A stretch of 64,000 nt of DNA from Pseudolabrys sp. (GCA_030684935.1 JAUXXH010000001.1:62001-126000), one strand, 5' to 3'; counted from the stretch's first letter, positions 19,460 through 29,817 are shown. Notes: generated by a model from the sequence alone, not told the origin. Numbers and translations are program-made.

Positions 19460-19846
19460 TTATGGCGCGCGGTACGACATGAATTCCATCAGCGAACCGT
19501 CGGGATCGCGAAAATAGACCGACGTCCCCGCCCCTTTGGCGCCGAACCGCTGCATCGGGCCGCGTTCGACGGCGACGCCGTGGGCGGCGAGATGGGCGAT
19601 GGCCTCCGTGATCGGCCCGTCCCATTCGAAGCACAGATCGCTGTTGCCGGGCTGCACCGGCAGCCGGGCGACCTCGGCTGGCGCCACGCCCGGTCCGTGA
19701 ACGTTGAGCTGCTTGTCGCCGAAGCGGTAGGCCCATCCGGCCGGGCGCTCGACCAGTTCGGCCCCCATCACCTCGGCATAGAACCGGTTTGAGCGCTCCC
19801 AATCGGTGATTTTGATGACGCAGTGGTCCAGTTTTACCGGCAGCAT
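19460..19846 (-). CDS. VOC superfamily (glyoxalase/dioxygenase-like) protein
   Basis: 128-aa protein with two beta-alpha-beta-beta-beta modules: LDHCVIKITDWERSNRFYAEVMG at the start and SVYFRDPDGSLMEFMSY at the end. His near residue 8 and Glu near residue 123 are typical metal ligands. The substrate is not identifiable. It lies 37 bp upstream of the peroxiredoxin gene, suggesting co-transcription. Confidence 0.82.
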   Translation of the reverse strand: MLPVKLDHCVIKITDWERSNRFYAEVMGAELVERPAGWAYRFGDKQLNVHGPGVAPAEVARLPVQPGNSDLCFEWDGPITEAIAHLAAHGVAVERGPMQRFGAKGAGTSVYFRDPDGSLMEFMSYRAP

Positions 19847-19951
19847 GCCCCGCTCCTCGCTCCCCGAAAAACCTTCATGGCGCGGTCGTCCGAATGTGGT
19901 TCTCGGGCGTTATACCAGACCGAAAACCGAAAATGCACCGGGAGCCTCCTC

Positions 19952-20476
19952 ATGAAACACGCGCGCCTTGCCCTCGGCGGCTTAGCCGTCATCCTGCTCG
20001 CCACCGCTTCGGTGCCGGCCAGCGCCCAGGTCGTGAGCGTCGTCATGAAGGGGACCGACGGCAAGGAAGTCGGATCGGCCAATCTGACCCAGACCCCGCA
20101 CGGCGTACTGTTCAATGTCTCCGTCAAAGGATTGACGCCGGGCGAGCACGCCTTCCACATTCACGCTATCGGAAAATGCGAGCCGCCGTTCACGTCGGCC
20201 GGCGGGCACTTCAATCCGGGCGGCAAGAAGCACGGCATGCTGTCGCCGGAGGGCCAGCACGCCGGCGACATGCCGAACCTGCATGTGCCGCAAAGCGGCG
20301 ACCTCACCGTCGAACTGGTGAACGCCAATATCACGCTGGAAAAGGGCAAGCCGAATTCGCTGTACGATGCCGACGGCTCGGCGCTGATCATCCATGCCGA
20401 CAAGGACGACTACAAAACCGATCCGACCGGCGAAGCCGGCGGCCGCATCGCCTGCGGCGTGGTTCCGCAGCCCTGA
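19952..20476 (+). CDS. sodC: Superoxide dismutase [Cu-Zn], periplasmic
   Basis: 174-aa precursor with a signal peptide ending near ASAQ. Copper ligands are in HAFHIHAIGKC and the distal IIHADKDDY; zinc ligands follow in GGHFNP and KHGM; the disulfide pair is CEPPF and IACGVV. It dismutates superoxide in the periplasm. ATG 19952 has GGAG 7 nt upstream, so the longer open frame upstream is rejected. Confidence 0.94.
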   Translation: MKHARLALGGLAVILLATASVPASAQVVSVVMKGTDGKEVGSANLTQTPHGVLFNVSVKGLTPGEHAFHIHAIGKCEPPFTSAGGHFNPGGKKHGMLSPEGQHAGDMPNLHVPQSGDLTVELVNANITLEKGKPNSLYDADGSALIIHADKDDYKTDPTGEAGGRIACGVVPQP

Positions 20477-20478
20477 GC

Positions 20479-21174
20479 TCAGGCGGGTGAGACGCCGATC
20501 CGGGCGCCCGCCCGCATCGCCACGGTTTTGCGTTCCTCACCGAGTTTGGTCAGCCGCTGCCGCAGTGTGGCGACGGTTTCCGCCGATGCCGTTGCCGGCG
20601 ACCCGGAGTTGAATGGCGGATCGGGGTCGTACTCGATCTGCAGCTGGATCTCGCGCGCCACCGCTTCGCCGTCCAGGATCGCGGCCAGCCGGAGCGCGAA
20701 ATCGATGCCAGAAGCGACGCCGGCGCCGGTGACGATGTTGCCGTCCACCACCACCCGCTCCCGCACCGGAATGGCGCCGAGATACGCCAGGTTCTCGATC
20801 GACGCCCAGTGACAGGTGGCGCGCTTGCCCTTGAGCAGCCCGGCCGCGCCCAGCACCAGCGAACCGGTGCACACCGACGTCACGTATCGCGCCGTCGCCG
20901 CCTGCGTCCGCAGAAACGCGAGTACGGTCTCGTCCTCCATCAGGTCCTGCTGGCCGGGCCCGCCGGGCACCATGACGATGTCGAGCGGCGGACAATCGGC
21001 GAATGTCACGGTCGGCACGATCTGCATGCCGCGGTCGGTCGTCACCGGCGCGAGCGTGTGGGCGATGAGGTGGACCTTCGTATTCGGCAGCCGGGCCAGC
21101 ACTTCGTAAGGCCCGGTCATGTCGAGTTGCGTCAGGCGCGGGAAAATCACCATGCCGATGAGACGTTCCGCCAT
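20479..21174 (-). CDS. DJ-1/PfpI family protein, isonitrile-hydratase-like
   Basis: 231-aa class I glutamine-amidotransferase-like fold. The nucleophile elbow is SVCTGSLVLGAAGLLKG (Cys near residue 107), and the conserved Glu lies in GPYEVLARL. The pattern QLDMTGPYEVL and PGGPGQQDLMEDE resembles isonitrile hydratase (InhA). A C-terminal extension of about 45 residues is present. GGAGGA precedes ATG 21174; ATG 21204 would add ten Arg-rich residues. It ends 2 bp from sodC. Confidence 0.82.
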   Translation of the reverse strand: MAERLIGMVIFPRLTQLDMTGPYEVLARLPNTKVHLIAHTLAPVTTDRGMQIVPTVTFADCPPLDIVMVPGGPGQQDLMEDETVLAFLRTQAATARYVTSVCTGSLVLGAAGLLKGKRATCHWASIENLAYLGAIPVRERVVVDGNIVTGAGVASGIDFALRLAAILDGEAVAREIQLQIEYDPDPPFNSGSPATASAETVATLRQRLTKLGEERKTVAMRAGARIGVSPA

Positions 21175-21215
21175 GCGCCCTCTCCTCCGCCGTCGGCCGG
21201 TCAAAACGCAAACGA

Positions 21216-21237
21216 GGGCCGCACGCTAGTACGGCCC
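21216..21237 (-). terminator. Probable terminator after DUF4394 gene
   Basis: A GGGCCG/CGGCCC stem with a 10-nt loop, extended by imperfect pairs, is followed on the minus strand by a T-rich stretch (GTTTGCGTTTT). It lies between the DUF4394 stop and the DJ-1 family gene. Confidence 0.55.
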
Positions 21238-21265
21238 CCGTCGCAGGTCGATATGAACGCGTCGA

Positions 21266-22051
21266 TCAGTCGATCCAGGCGATGTCGGTCAGGGTGCCCT
21301 TCAGGCCCTCGATCTTGCCGGCCATCGTCGCCTTGCCGGAGGTCAGATCGACCGAATAGAGCGCGCCGCCGGTCACCAGCCAGGCCTTGTTGGCCTCGCC
21401 TTCGGCGACGACGTTGAACGCCACCGGACCGGACACCGTCACGCCGAGCGGGCCGACCGTGTTGAGCACGCCTTCGTTCGGCGGCGCCTGCGTCAGCAGC
21501 GCGCCGGTACCGGCGTCAATGTTATAGAGCGTCGTCGTCTTCGCGCCCTTCATCGAGTTGGTGTAGGAGCCGGCGACCACGCGCGGCGTCTTGCCGGCGG
21601 CGGCATCGCCGTCCTTGAACTTGTGCGAGCCGTCGACGATGGCCTTGCCGTCATCGACATTGACGCGGAGGCTGGTGCCATCGGAGCCCATCACGCGCAG
21701 GCGGTCGGGGACCGGGTTGAAGTCGATGGTGGCGGTGACGCCGGACTTGAGCATTTCCGACATCTTGCTCTTGGGCGTGGCCTGCCCGGTCTTGACGTCG
21801 ATGGTGACGATCGCGCCGTCGCTGGCGACGCCGTAGACCATGCCGTCGGCCGGCCGCACGTCGATGCCGACCAGCATGGCGGCGCCCTTGATATCGGCCG
21901 AGCCGGTGACCTTGCGGGTGGCCGGGTCGATGGTGACGATCGACTTGCCGTCCACCAGTCCGATCAGCCACGCGGCCTGCGCCGACGTCGCCGCAATCGG
22001 GGTGAACGCAACCGCACCGGCCATCGCCAGCATTTTCGCCTGTTTCATCAT
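21266..22051 (-). CDS. DUF4394 domain-containing secreted protein
   Basis: 261-aa protein with a signal peptide (cleavage near SAQAAW) and a single beta-propeller-like DUF4394 domain: repeats such as LVGIDVRPADGMVYGVASDG and TIDFNPVPDRLRVMGSDGTSLRVN. Function unknown; the domain is widespread in secreted or surface proteins. ATG 22051 has GGGAG 8 nt upstream. Single gene. Confidence 0.85.
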   Translation of the reverse strand: MMKQAKMLAMAGAVAFTPIAATSAQAAWLIGLVDGKSIVTIDPATRKVTGSADIKGAAMLVGIDVRPADGMVYGVASDGAIVTIDVKTGQATPKSKMSEMLKSGVTATIDFNPVPDRLRVMGSDGTSLRVNVDDGKAIVDGSHKFKDGDAAAGKTPRVVAGSYTNSMKGAKTTTLYNIDAGTGALLTQAPPNEGVLNTVGPLGVTVSGPVAFNVVAEGEANKAWLVTGGALYSVDLTSGKATMAGKIEGLKGTLTDIAWID

Positions 22052-22190
22052 GAGTGTCGCTCCCTGTAATGGTCCGCACATGCCGGCGAGGCCAAACACC
22101 TCGGCCGGTGGCGAGTACAAAGAGCTACGGAGCGACGGCAGCTAGGGATGCAGGGACGCCGGAAAAAAGGCGGCGGAACCCGGTGGAACT

Positions 22191-22664
22191 TTAGCCCTTG
22201 TCGCGCATGACGCGGCTGCGCTCTCGGTCCCAGGATCGCTTTTTCAGGGTTTCGCGCTTGTCATGGAGCTTCTTGCCGCGGGCCAGCGCGATCTCGATCT
22301 TGGCCCGGCCCTTCTCGTTAAAGTAAAGCTTGAGCGGCACGATGGTCATGCCCTCGCGGTCGACCGCGCCGGCCAGCCGGTTGATCTGGCGCTGATGCAG
22401 CAGCAATTTGCGCGGCCGCTTCGGCGTGTGGTTGAAGCGGTGCGCCTGGAGGTATTCCGGAATATTGGCGTTCACCAGCCAGATCCCGCCGTCCCGCGCG
22501 TCGGCATAGGATTCGGCGATGGTCGCCTTGCCGAGGCGCAAGGACTTGACCTCGCTGCCGGTGAGCACGATCCCGGCCTCGTAGACTTCGCCTATTTCGT
22601 AATTGAATCGCGCCTTGCGGTTCTCGGCAACAGCCTTGAACCGGCGCTCGGGGGTGGCAGCCAT
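22191..22664 (-). CDS. smpB: SsrA-binding protein SmpB
   Basis: Binds tmRNA and delivers it to stalled ribosomes in trans-translation. The 157-aa sequence has the OB-fold motifs [26 protein letters not shown] and the Lys-rich C-terminus [18 protein letters not shown]. The tmRNA gene itself is not in the window. It lies downstream of dapA and mscL on the same strand. Confidence 0.95.
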   Translation of the reverse strand: MAATPERRFKAVAENRKARFNYEIGEVYEAGIVLTGSEVKSLRLGKATIAESYADARDGGIWLVNANIPEYLQAHRFNHTPKRPRKLLLHQRQINRLAGAVDREGMTIVPLKLYFNEKGRAKIEIALARGKKLHDKRETLKKRSWDRERSRVMRDKG

Positions 22665-22699
22665 GATGTCTTATATAGGCATCGACAGGTAAATGCGCC

Positions 22700-23131
22700 C
22701 TATCCCGGGGTCGATCGATCCGCGTCACGCGGTTTCAGCAGATCGCGGATTTCCGCCAGCAGCAGTTCCTGCTTGGACACCGGCGGCGCCTTCTCGGCTT
22801 CCTTCCGGATCAGCCGGCTGAGCGTGCGGATCACCATGAACAACACGAAGGCAATGATCAGAAAGTTAAGCGAAACTGTCAGGAAGCTGCCGTAAGCCAA
22901 TACAGCACCTTGTTTTTTGGCTTCCGCCAAGGTGGTCGCTGTGACATTGGACGACAGCGCCAGGAAGTAGTTCGAGAAATCCAGCCCGCCCGTCATCGCG
23001 CCAATCACCGGCATGATGACGTCGCCCACCAGCGACGACACGATGCTGCCGAAGGCCGCGCCGATGATCACGCCGATCGCCAGGTCGACGACATTGCCGC
23101 GCAGCGCGAACTTCTTGAACTCCTCAAGCAT
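22700..23131 (-). CDS. mscL: Large-conductance mechanosensitive channel
   Basis: Pentameric channel that opens on hypo-osmotic shock. The pore-lining first helix includes [26 protein letters not shown], the second helix is near residues 75-100, and a charged C-terminal helix ends the protein (143 aa). ATG 23131 gives the usual [13 protein letters not shown] start with GGGGG 8 nt upstream; ATG 23149 and TTG 23155 are alternatives. Confidence 0.94.
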   Translation of the reverse strand: MLEEFKKFALRGNVVDLAIGVIIGAAFGSIVSSLVGDVIMPVIGAMTGGLDFSNYFLALSSNVTATTLAEAKKQGAVLAYGSFLTVSLNFLIIAFVLFMVIRTLSRLIRKEAEKAPPVSKQELLLAEIRDLLKPRDADRSTPG

Positions 23132-23168
23132 TTGCATTGCCCCCGTCATCGCCAATACCGCGATGAGC

Positions 23169-24059
23169 CTAGTTGATCAGACCGGCATGCACCATCGCGG
23201 CGCGCACCGTCGCCTTCGACTGGTCAGACAGCGGCACCATCGGCAAGCGCACCTCATCGGTGACTTTGCCGAGCAGCGACAGCGCATATTTCGCCGGCGA
23301 CGGATTGGTCTCGACGAACAGATGCTGGTGCAGCGGCATCAGCTTGTCCTGCACCTTGAGGGCGGCGGCATAGTCGCCCTTGAGGCAGGCGCGCTGGAAT
23401 TCGGCGCACAGCCGCGGCGCCACATTCGACGTCACCGAAATGCAGCCATGGCCGCCATGCGCCATGAAGCCGAGGCAGGTGCCGTCCTCGCCTGACAACT
23501 GGTTGAAGTCGGGACCGATCTCGGCGCGCTGCTGCGACACCCGCACCATGTTGGCGGTGGCGTCCTTGACGCCGGCAATGTTCTTCAGCGCGTAAAGTCG
23601 CTTCATGGTGTCGACCGACATGTCGATCACCGAGCGTGGCGGAATATTATAGATGATGATCGGGATGCCGATGGCGTCGTTGATCGCCTTGAAGTGCTGG
23701 TACATGCCTTCCTGGGTCGGCTTGTTGTAATAGGGCGTCACGATCAGCACCGCGTCGGCGCCGGCCTTCTCGGCATGCTGCGACAATTCGATCGCCTCGG
23801 CGGTCGAGTTCGAGCCGGAACCGGCGATCACCGGCACCCGGCCGCGGCCCTGATCGATGCACCACTCGACCACGCGCTTGTGCTCGTCATGGGTGAGCGT
23901 CGGGCTCTCGCCGGTGGTGCCGACCGGCACCAGGCCGTTGGTGCCCTCGCCGATCTGCCATTCAACCAGATCCCGGAACGCTTTCTCGTCGACCGCGCCG
24001 TTCTTGAACGGCGTGACGAGGGCAGTGAAGGAGCCTCGAAAGCTCGTCTTGGCGGTCAT
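23169..24059 (-). CDS. dapA: 4-hydroxy-tetrahydrodipicolinate synthase
   Basis: Condenses pyruvate and aspartate semialdehyde on the lysine and diaminopimelate pathway. TIM barrel of 296 aa. The GTTGESPTL motif is near residue 45, the catalytic-triad Tyr near YNIPPRS (about 135), and the Schiff-base Lys in AGVKDAT (about 160). Forms a minus-strand group with mscL and smpB. Confidence 0.95.
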   Translation of the reverse strand: MTAKTSFRGSFTALVTPFKNGAVDEKAFRDLVEWQIGEGTNGLVPVGTTGESPTLTHDEHKRVVEWCIDQGRGRVPVIAGSGSNSTAEAIELSQHAEKAGADAVLIVTPYYNKPTQEGMYQHFKAINDAIGIPIIIYNIPPRSVIDMSVDTMKRLYALKNIAGVKDATANMVRVSQQRAEIGPDFNQLSGEDGTCLGFMAHGGHGCISVTSNVAPRLCAEFQRACLKGDYAAALKVQDKLMPLHQHLFVETNPSPAKYALSLLGKVTDEVRLPMVPLSDQSKATVRAAMVHAGLIN

Positions 24060-24196
24060 GGCACGGGTCTCCGGAAGGGGTGCGATTGCTGCGGCCCATC
24101 AATATCGGTTCCCCCGGGCCGATGAAAGCCCTCCGGGCCGCTTAACCCTGCCCGCCGAAAATCCGGCTCTGCCCCTCTTTTGCCCCCCTTGTCGGG

Positions 24197-24202
24197 TATG
24201 AT
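24197..24202 (+). promoter_or_regulatory. Possible -10 element upstream of slt
   Basis: TATGAT occurs in the 270-bp region between dapA and slt, 130 bp before the slt start. The matching -35 is poor, so this is only a candidate. Confidence 0.25.
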
Positions 24203-24331
24203 TTGCTCGGTTTGGGCTGAAGGTCGGCGGTATCCCTTCGTCAACGAAATTGCCCTATGCGGGACTTTCGCGTCAGGCTGCGATTCGGCCCTAACGCAGC
24301 GCCAGAGAACAACAAGGGTCACCAAGGCAGA

Positions 24332-26605
24332 ATGAACGCGCGCAACTGGAACCGGAAAGGATTCTGTCTGACGCTGGGAGCGGCCTGCGCCCTCGGCGCG
24401 GGCAACGCCGTCGCGAGCGACGCCAAAGTTCCATTGCCGCGAGTCCGGCCTGCGATCCACACCACCGTCACGCCGCCCGCCAAGCCCGCTACCCTGGCCG
24501 CGCCGGCGCCGTCGGTGCCGCTGCCGGCCCGCCGCGCCGGGACGCCCCCCGCCCCGATCCAGCCTGCAGCCCTGTCGGCCTTCGCCCAGGCCAATGTCGG
24601 CATGCGCGGCGCGCTGCCGCCGCAGATCAATCTGAACGCGCTGGTGCGGCCGGCGTCCGGCCCGTTTTCGGTGGCGCCCCGTGGCGCCGCCTCGGCCGCC
24701 GATATCGGCCTCGTCAAACAGGTGATCGAGGCGGTCCGCAAGGGCAACGCGGTCGTTGCAGACGTGGCTGAAAAGTCGATCACCGATCCGGTGGCGCGCA
24801 AGCTCGCCGAGTGGGTGGTGCTGCGCAGCGACAATACCAATCCACCCTTCATCCGTTACGCCAATTTCGTGAAGAACAATCCGGCCTGGCCGCACGTGCC
24901 GCTGTTCCGCCGCCGCGCCGAGAACGCGCTGTGGAACGACAAGCTCGACGACGCCAGCGTGCGCGCTTTCTTCAGCGACAAGCAGCCGACCACCGCCAAA
25001 GGCCGGTTCGTCTACGCCCGCGCGCTAATGGCGCAAGGCGATCGCAAAGCCGCCGAGGGACTGGCGCGCCTGGCCTGGCGCGAGAACGATGCCAGCGCCG
25101 ACGTCGAACAGATCGTCTTGTCGCAGTTCGGCCACGCCATCACCCGCGACGACCACAAGGCGCGCATGGACCAGCGCCTGTACAATGACGACGTCACCAC
25201 CGCCATGCGTGCGGCTGAACGCCTCGGCGGCAACGAGCTTCTGATCGCGCGGGCGCGCGTGGCAGTGATCAGGCGGGCCAAGAACGTCAAGACTTTGCTC
25301 GACGCGGTGCCGGCGGCCGCGCGCCGCGACCCGGGTTACATATTCTCGCGCGCGCAGTGGCTGCGGACCAGCGGCCAGGCGGAAGAAGCCGCCAAACTGA
25401 TCCTGACCGCGCCGAAGGATCCTGACGCGCTGGTGGATACCGACCGATGGTGGATGGAGCGCCGCCTGCTGGTGCGCCGCCTGCTCGACGACAACGACGC
25501 CCAGACCGCCTATCGCGTGGCGCGGGAAGCGGCCGCGCCGGAGCGCGGCAATTATCGCGTCGACCAGCATTTCACCGCCGGCTGGATCGCGTTGCGCTTC
25601 CTCAACGATGCGCCCACCGCCGCCACCCATTTTGCCCGCATCAGCGTGGGCACCAACAGCCCGCACGCGCTCGGCCGTGCCGGTTACTGGCAGGGCCGCG
25701 CCGCTGAAGCGATGGGGCAGCGCGAAAAGGCCCGCGCCTTTTATGAAGCCGGCGCCCAGCATTCCGCGACGTATTACGGCCAGCTGGCCCGCGCCCGGCT
25801 CGGCCTGACCGATCTCGGCTTGCGCCCTGCCCCCACCTTCACGGCACAGGAACGCAGCGTCCTCAACAACCTTGAAGTCGTTCGCGCGGTGGAAATTCTC
25901 TACGCGCTCGACGAGCGCGACATGCTGGCCTCGATCTTCGCCGAACTGGGCGAAAGCGCCAGCGATGTTGCCGGTCTCGCCGCCGTCGCCGAAGTGGCCG
26001 GCCGCTACAACGATGGCCGCGCCATGTTGTTGCTCGGCAAGGGCGCGCTCGGACGCGGGCTGCCGCTCGACCACTATGCCTATCCGACCGTCGGCCTGCC
26101 CGACTACACGCCGGTGGCGCCGCCGGTCGAACAGGCGCTGGTCTATGCCATCGCCCGGCAGGAGAGCCACTTCAATCAGAAGGTCGTATCGCCCGCCAAC
26201 GCCATGGGCTTCATGCAGGTGACGCCGGTGGCGGCGCAGGACACCGCCAAGCGCTACAAGACCACCTACAACAAAGGCCGCCTGCTCAGCGACCCGGTCT
26301 ACAACATGCAGATGGGTGCGGCCGAACTGCGCATGCTGCTCGACACCTATAACGGCTCCTACATTCTCACGTTCGTCGGCTACAACGCCGGACGCGGCCG
26401 GGCCCGCCAGTGGATCGCGGCCTACGGCGACCCGCGCGACCCCAAGGTCGATCCGGTCGACTGGGCCGAGCGCATCCCCTTCGCCGAGACGCGCAATTAC
26501 GTTCAGCGCATCATGGAAAACCTGCAGGTCTACCGTGCCCGTTTCGGCGGCGGCACCAAATTGCTGATCGAGGCCGACATCAAACGCGGCGGCGTGGCGA
26601 ATTAA
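24332..26605 (+). CDS. slt: Soluble lytic murein transglycosylase
   Basis: Periplasmic enzyme that cleaves peptidoglycan between MurNAc and GlcNAc with formation of 1,6-anhydro-MurNAc. After a signal peptide (near NAVASD) comes a Pro/Ala-rich linker, then a long alpha-helical superhelix (residues about 130-580) and a C-terminal SLT domain with the catalytic Glu in ARQESHFNQKV and FMQVTP. GYNAGRGRARQW completes it. 757 aa. ATG 24332 gives a clean signal peptide; ATG 24257 would add 25 residues. Confidence 0.92.
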   Translation: MNARNWNRKGFCLTLGAACALGAGNAVASDAKVPLPRVRPAIHTTVTPPAKPATLAAPAPSVPLPARRAGTPPAPIQPAALSAFAQANVGMRGALPPQINLNALVRPASGPFSVAPRGAASAADIGLVKQVIEAVRKGNAVVADVAEKSITDPVARKLAEWVVLRSDNTNPPFIRYANFVKNNPAWPHVPLFRRRAENALWNDKLDDASVRAFFSDKQPTTAKGRFVYARALMAQGDRKAAEGLARLAWRENDASADVEQIVLSQFGHAITRDDHKARMDQRLYNDDVTTAMRAAERLGGNELLIARARVAVIRRAKNVKTLLDAVPAAARRDPGYIFSRAQWLRTSGQAEEAAKLILTAPKDPDALVDTDRWWMERRLLVRRLLDDNDAQTAYRVAREAAAPERGNYRVDQHFTAGWIALRFLNDAPTAATHFARISVGTNSPHALGRAGYWQGRAAEAMGQREKARAFYEAGAQHSATYYGQLARARLGLTDLGLRPAPTFTAQERSVLNNLEVVRAVEILYALDERDMLASIFAELGESASDVAGLAAVAEVAGRYNDGRAMLLLGKGALGRGLPLDHYAYPTVGLPDYTPVAPPVEQALVYAIARQESHFNQKVVSPANAMGFMQVTPVAAQDTAKRYKTTYNKGRLLSDPVYNMQMGAAELRMLLDTYNGSYILTFVGYNAGRGRARQWIAAYGDPRDPKVDPVDWAERIPFAETRNYVQRIMENLQVYRARFGGGTKLLIEADIKRGGVAN

Positions 26606-26649
26606 CAGCCGCCCTATCGATCATCGCCAATATCGGCGATGATGGCGGC

Positions 26650-27555
26650 ATGAGCGCTTCCGGACCCGTCTCCACCTTCATCTCAGCCCCCGACGGCCTG
26701 CGGCTGCATGCACGCTGCTATGGCCGCGCCAGCGCCCCAGGCACGCCCGTGGTCTGCCTACCCGGCCTGGCGCGTACCACCGAGGATTTCGACAGACTCG
26801 CAACGGCGCTTTCCGGGGACGCCAGCCGGCCGCGCCGGGTCGTTGCCCTCGACTATCGCGGCCGCGGCCTGTCCGACTACGACCGCGACCCCGCCAAATA
26901 TTCGTTCAATGTCGAACTGGCCGATGCACTGGCGGTCCTGACCGCGCTCGATTGCATGCCCGCTATCTTCGTCGGCACGTCGCGCGGCGGCATTCTCACG
27001 ATGCTGCTTGGCGCCATGCGTCCGACCGCCATCGCCGGTGTGGTGCTCAATGACATCGGCCCGGTGATCGAGCCGAAGGGGCTGATGCGCATCAAGGGCT
27101 ATGTCGGCAAGCTACCGGAGCCGCGCACCTATGAGGAAGGCGCGGAGATTCTGCGCCGGCTGTTCGACGCGCAATTCCCCAAGCTCGGCCCCGACGACTG
27201 GCTCGCTTATGCGCGGCGCAGTTTCCGCGAGGAGAACGGGCGGCTGAAACCGAATTACGATGTCAAGCTGGCCAAGACCATGGAAGGCGTCGATTTCGAC
27301 AAGCCGTTGCCGGCGCTATGGACCGCCTTCGATGCGCTCGGCCATGTGCCGATGATGGTGATCCGCGGCGCCAATTCCGACCTGCTGTCGGCCGAAACGG
27401 TCCTGGCCATGCAGGCGCGCCGCAAGTCGCTGGAGACCATCGAAGTGCCGGACCAAGGCCATGCGCCGCTGCTGGCGGAAGCCGCTTTGATCGGCCGGAT
27501 CGCCGACTTCATCGGCCGCTGCGATCGCGTGGTGCCGGAACGCGTGCACGCCTGA
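26650..27555 (+). CDS. Alpha/beta hydrolase
   Basis: 301-aa single-domain hydrolase. The nucleophile elbow GTSRGG (Ser near residue 100), the oxyanion-hole motif CLPGLART and the C-terminal His in DQGHAPLL form a full catalytic triad with an Asp near residue 240. Substrate unknown; such enzymes include esterases and haloalkane or aromatic-ring hydrolases. It starts 44 bp after slt and may be co-transcribed. Confidence 0.85.
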   Translation: MSASGPVSTFISAPDGLRLHARCYGRASAPGTPVVCLPGLARTTEDFDRLATALSGDASRPRRVVALDYRGRGLSDYDRDPAKYSFNVELADALAVLTALDCMPAIFVGTSRGGILTMLLGAMRPTAIAGVVLNDIGPVIEPKGLMRIKGYVGKLPEPRTYEEGAEILRRLFDAQFPKLGPDDWLAYARRSFREENGRLKPNYDVKLAKTMEGVDFDKPLPALWTAFDALGHVPMMVIRGANSDLLSAETVLAMQARRKSLETIEVPDQGHAPLLAEAALIGRIADFIGRCDRVVPERVHA

Positions 27556-27562
27556 CGCGCAT

Positions 27563-27639
27563 TGGTCGGGGCAGCAGGATTCGAACCTGCGACCTTCTGG
27601 TCCCAAACCAGACGCGCTACCAGACTGCGCTATGCCCCG
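27563..27639 (-). tRNA. tRNA-Pro (TGG anticodon)
   Basis: 77 nt including an encoded CCA. The acceptor stem pairs CGGGGCA with TGCCCCG, the T-arm is GGTTCGAATCC, and the anticodon loop reads TTTGGGA with TGG. Starts with C, the usual first base of bacterial proline tRNAs. Confidence 0.96.
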
Positions 27640-27722
27640 AAGAGGTATCCCGGCGGCCCGCCGGCGATCCTGGCCGTTCGATACACGTTTGCAGCCAAGC
27701 CGGCAACAAAGCCCAAACAGGC

Positions 27723-28175
27723 CTAACGCGGGCGGAACATCGGATGCGCCACCCGGTCGCCCGGGGCGATGCCCAGCTTGCGCACAGTGCCGCCGATCAC
27801 CTCCAGCACCCCCAGCACCGGGCCGCCGGATGAAATGGTCCGGGTCGACAGCGGCGTGGTGTTCTCGGCAATGCTGAGGATCCGGCCGTCGGCGCGGATG
27901 AACATCATGTCGAGCGGAATGTAGGTGTTCTGCATCCACATCGACACCTCCTGCTCGCGCCGGAAATCGAACAACATGCCGCGGCCTTCGGGCAATTCCT
28001 TGCGGTACATCAGGCCTTTGGCGCGCTCGTCATCGGTCTGGGCGAGTTCGACCGCAAATGCATGGACGCCGGTCTTGCTGGCGATCTCGAGCGTCTGCAG
28101 GTTGGTGGAGGCCGCCGGGCCGGCAGCTACCAGAAAACCGAAAACAATCAGGGACAGCCACTGCCATGCGCGCAT
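27723..28175 (-). CDS. DUF192 domain-containing secreted protein
   Basis: 150-aa protein with an N-terminal signal or anchor (WQWLSLIVFGFLVAAGPA) and the DUF192 fold: DDERAKGLMYRKELPEGRGMLFDF, MWMQNTYIPLDMMFI and GGTVRKLGIAPGDRV. The domain binds small ligands in structural-genomics models, but the role is unknown. ATG 28175; upstream sequence overlaps the cold-shock gene. Confidence 0.85.
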   Translation of the reverse strand: MRAWQWLSLIVFGFLVAAGPAASTNLQTLEIASKTGVHAFAVELAQTDDERAKGLMYRKELPEGRGMLFDFRREQEVSMWMQNTYIPLDMMFIRADGRILSIAENTTPLSTRTISSGGPVLGVLEVIGGTVRKLGIAPGDRVAHPMFRPR

Positions 28176-28254
28176 GAGCACGCATTTACGACGGCGCCGA
28201 CCGTCCGGCAATGGAAAATCGCGCCGCAACCGCCGCGGCGCGAGAGCGGAGCCT

Positions 28255-28857
28255 TTAGTGCGAGGCCAGCCCGATCGAACCGCCATCGGGGTGCACTTCG
28301 GCCGCCATCAGGCCCTTGGGACCGGGCCCGAAGCGGACCAGCACGGTCTGTCCCGGGCGCAACTCGGCCAGGCCGTAGCGGCGCAACGTCTCCATGTGCA
28401 CGAAGATGTCCGGTGTGCCATCGCCGCGCGTCAGGAAGCCGAAGCCGCGCAACCGGTTGAACCATTTGACCTGCGCGCGCTCGAGCCCGCTGGTCGGCGT
28501 CACCGTGACATGGGTGCGCGGCGGCAGCATTTCCGCCGGGTGAATGGCCGTCGACTCGTCCATCGAGACGACGCGGAAGGCCTGAAGGCCCTTCTGCCGA
28601 TTCTGCACTTCAACGACGACCCGGGCGCCTTCATAGGCGGTCTGGTAGCCGTCGCGGCGCAGGCAGGTTACGTGCAAAAGGATATCCGGCATCCCGTTGT
28701 CGGGAATGATGAAACCGAAACCTTTGGAAACGTCGAACCATTTGATGACACCGCTCAACTCGATGAGATCGGTTGCTGTGTCGTCAATGAGGTCTCTGAC
28801 CGCCCCAGGTCGGAGAGTTGTTCCAGGCATCTTTGATTCTACCCCGTCAGTCGCCAT
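28255..28857 (-). CDS. Cold-shock protein with two CSD domains
   Basis: 200-aa cytoplasmic protein with two cold-shock (nucleic-acid-binding) domains. The first, near residue 38, has [17 protein letters not shown] and the second, near residue 130, [17 protein letters not shown] with [12 protein letters not shown]. Each has an RNP1-like KGFGF/RGFGF motif. Domains are joined by a linker of about 25 residues. Likely an RNA chaperone for stress or growth. ATG 28857; ATG 28938 is alternative. Confidence 0.88.
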   Translation of the reverse strand: MATDGVESKMPGTTLRPGAVRDLIDDTATDLIELSGVIKWFDVSKGFGFIIPDNGMPDILLHVTCLRRDGYQTAYEGARVVVEVQNRQKGLQAFRVVSMDESTAIHPAEMLPPRTHVTVTPTSGLERAQVKWFNRLRGFGFLTRGDGTPDIFVHMETLRRYGLAELRPGQTVLVRFGPGPKGLMAAEVHPDGGSIGLASH

Positions 28858-28997
28858 GACGCCGCTTCGCTGCGTTTCTGGCGCCTCTTGAAGAGCGCTT
28901 CGACGAATCTGTTGATTGAAGATAACACCCGCGCTCAAACCGCAAAGTGCAAAATCTGCTTGCGCACAGCTCTGTGCACAACCGAAACCCTTGCGAA

Positions 28998-29759
28998 TCA
29001 GGCGGAAATGAAGGGTGCGAAGACGTCGCCGATGTCGGCGCGCACCACCAGATCGGCGATCTCATCGAACTCTGTTGCATCGCGATTGACGATGACGAGC
29101 TTTGCGCCATTGCGTTTCGCCATCAGCGGAAATCCCGCGGCGGGCCACACCACCAGCGACGAACCGACGACCAGAAACAGATCGCAGGTCTTGCTGAGTT
29201 CCTCGGCGCGCTGCATTTCATCCGCCGGCATGGCCTGTCCGAACGACACCGTGGCGGTCTTGATGTAGCCGCCGCAGGAACAATCGGGCGCACATTCGCC
29301 CTGCGCGTCGAACTGTTCCTTCACCCATGGCACCTCGTAGCGCTGGTCGCATTCAAGGCAGATCGCGTAAGTGGTATTGCCGTGCAATTCGACAACGTCG
29401 CGCGGCGCAATGCCGGACACCTGATGCAGGTTGTCGATGTTCTGCGTCACCACGGCAGTCACCTTGCCGGCGCGATACAACGACGCGAGCGCCTGGTGCC
29501 CCCTTCCCGGTCTGGCGCGCGCGAACGTCGCCTCGATGTCGAAACGCCGCCGCCACGCCTCGTCGCGCATCTCCTGGTTGGCCATGAAGGCGTCGAACGG
29601 GATCGGCTGGTTCTTGGTCCAGAGACCTCCCGGCGAGCGGAAGTCGGGGATGCCGCATTCGGTGGAGATCCCGGCCCCGGTAAACGGCACGATCCGCTCC
29701 GCCCCTTCAATCAGGTCGCGCAGGCGGGAGATGGCGGTCTGCAAATCGGACGCGATCAT
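28998..29759 (-). CDS. NAD-dependent protein deacylase (sirtuin, Sir2)
   Basis: 253-aa sirtuin. The NAD-binding [20 protein letters not shown] begins at residue 28, TQNIDNLH carries the ribose-binding part, and the catalytic His is in VELHGN. Four cysteines (CLEC and the CSC of DCSCGG) make the zinc site. It removes acyl groups from lysine. ATG 29759. Divergent from the glyoxalase gene. Confidence 0.92.
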   Translation of the reverse strand: MIASDLQTAISRLRDLIEGAERIVPFTGAGISTECGIPDFRSPGGLWTKNQPIPFDAFMANQEMRDEAWRRRFDIEATFARARPGRGHQALASLYRAGKVTAVVTQNIDNLHQVSGIAPRDVVELHGNTTYAICLECDQRYEVPWVKEQFDAQGECAPDCSCGGYIKTATVSFGQAMPADEMQRAEELSKTCDLFLVVGSSLVVWPAAGFPLMAKRNGAKLVIVNRDATEFDEIADLVVRADIGDVFAPFISA

Positions 29760-29817
29760 GATTATATGCTGACTATTGCTCCGGCGACGCGTCGCCACGA
29801 ATGACGGGGATATTCCG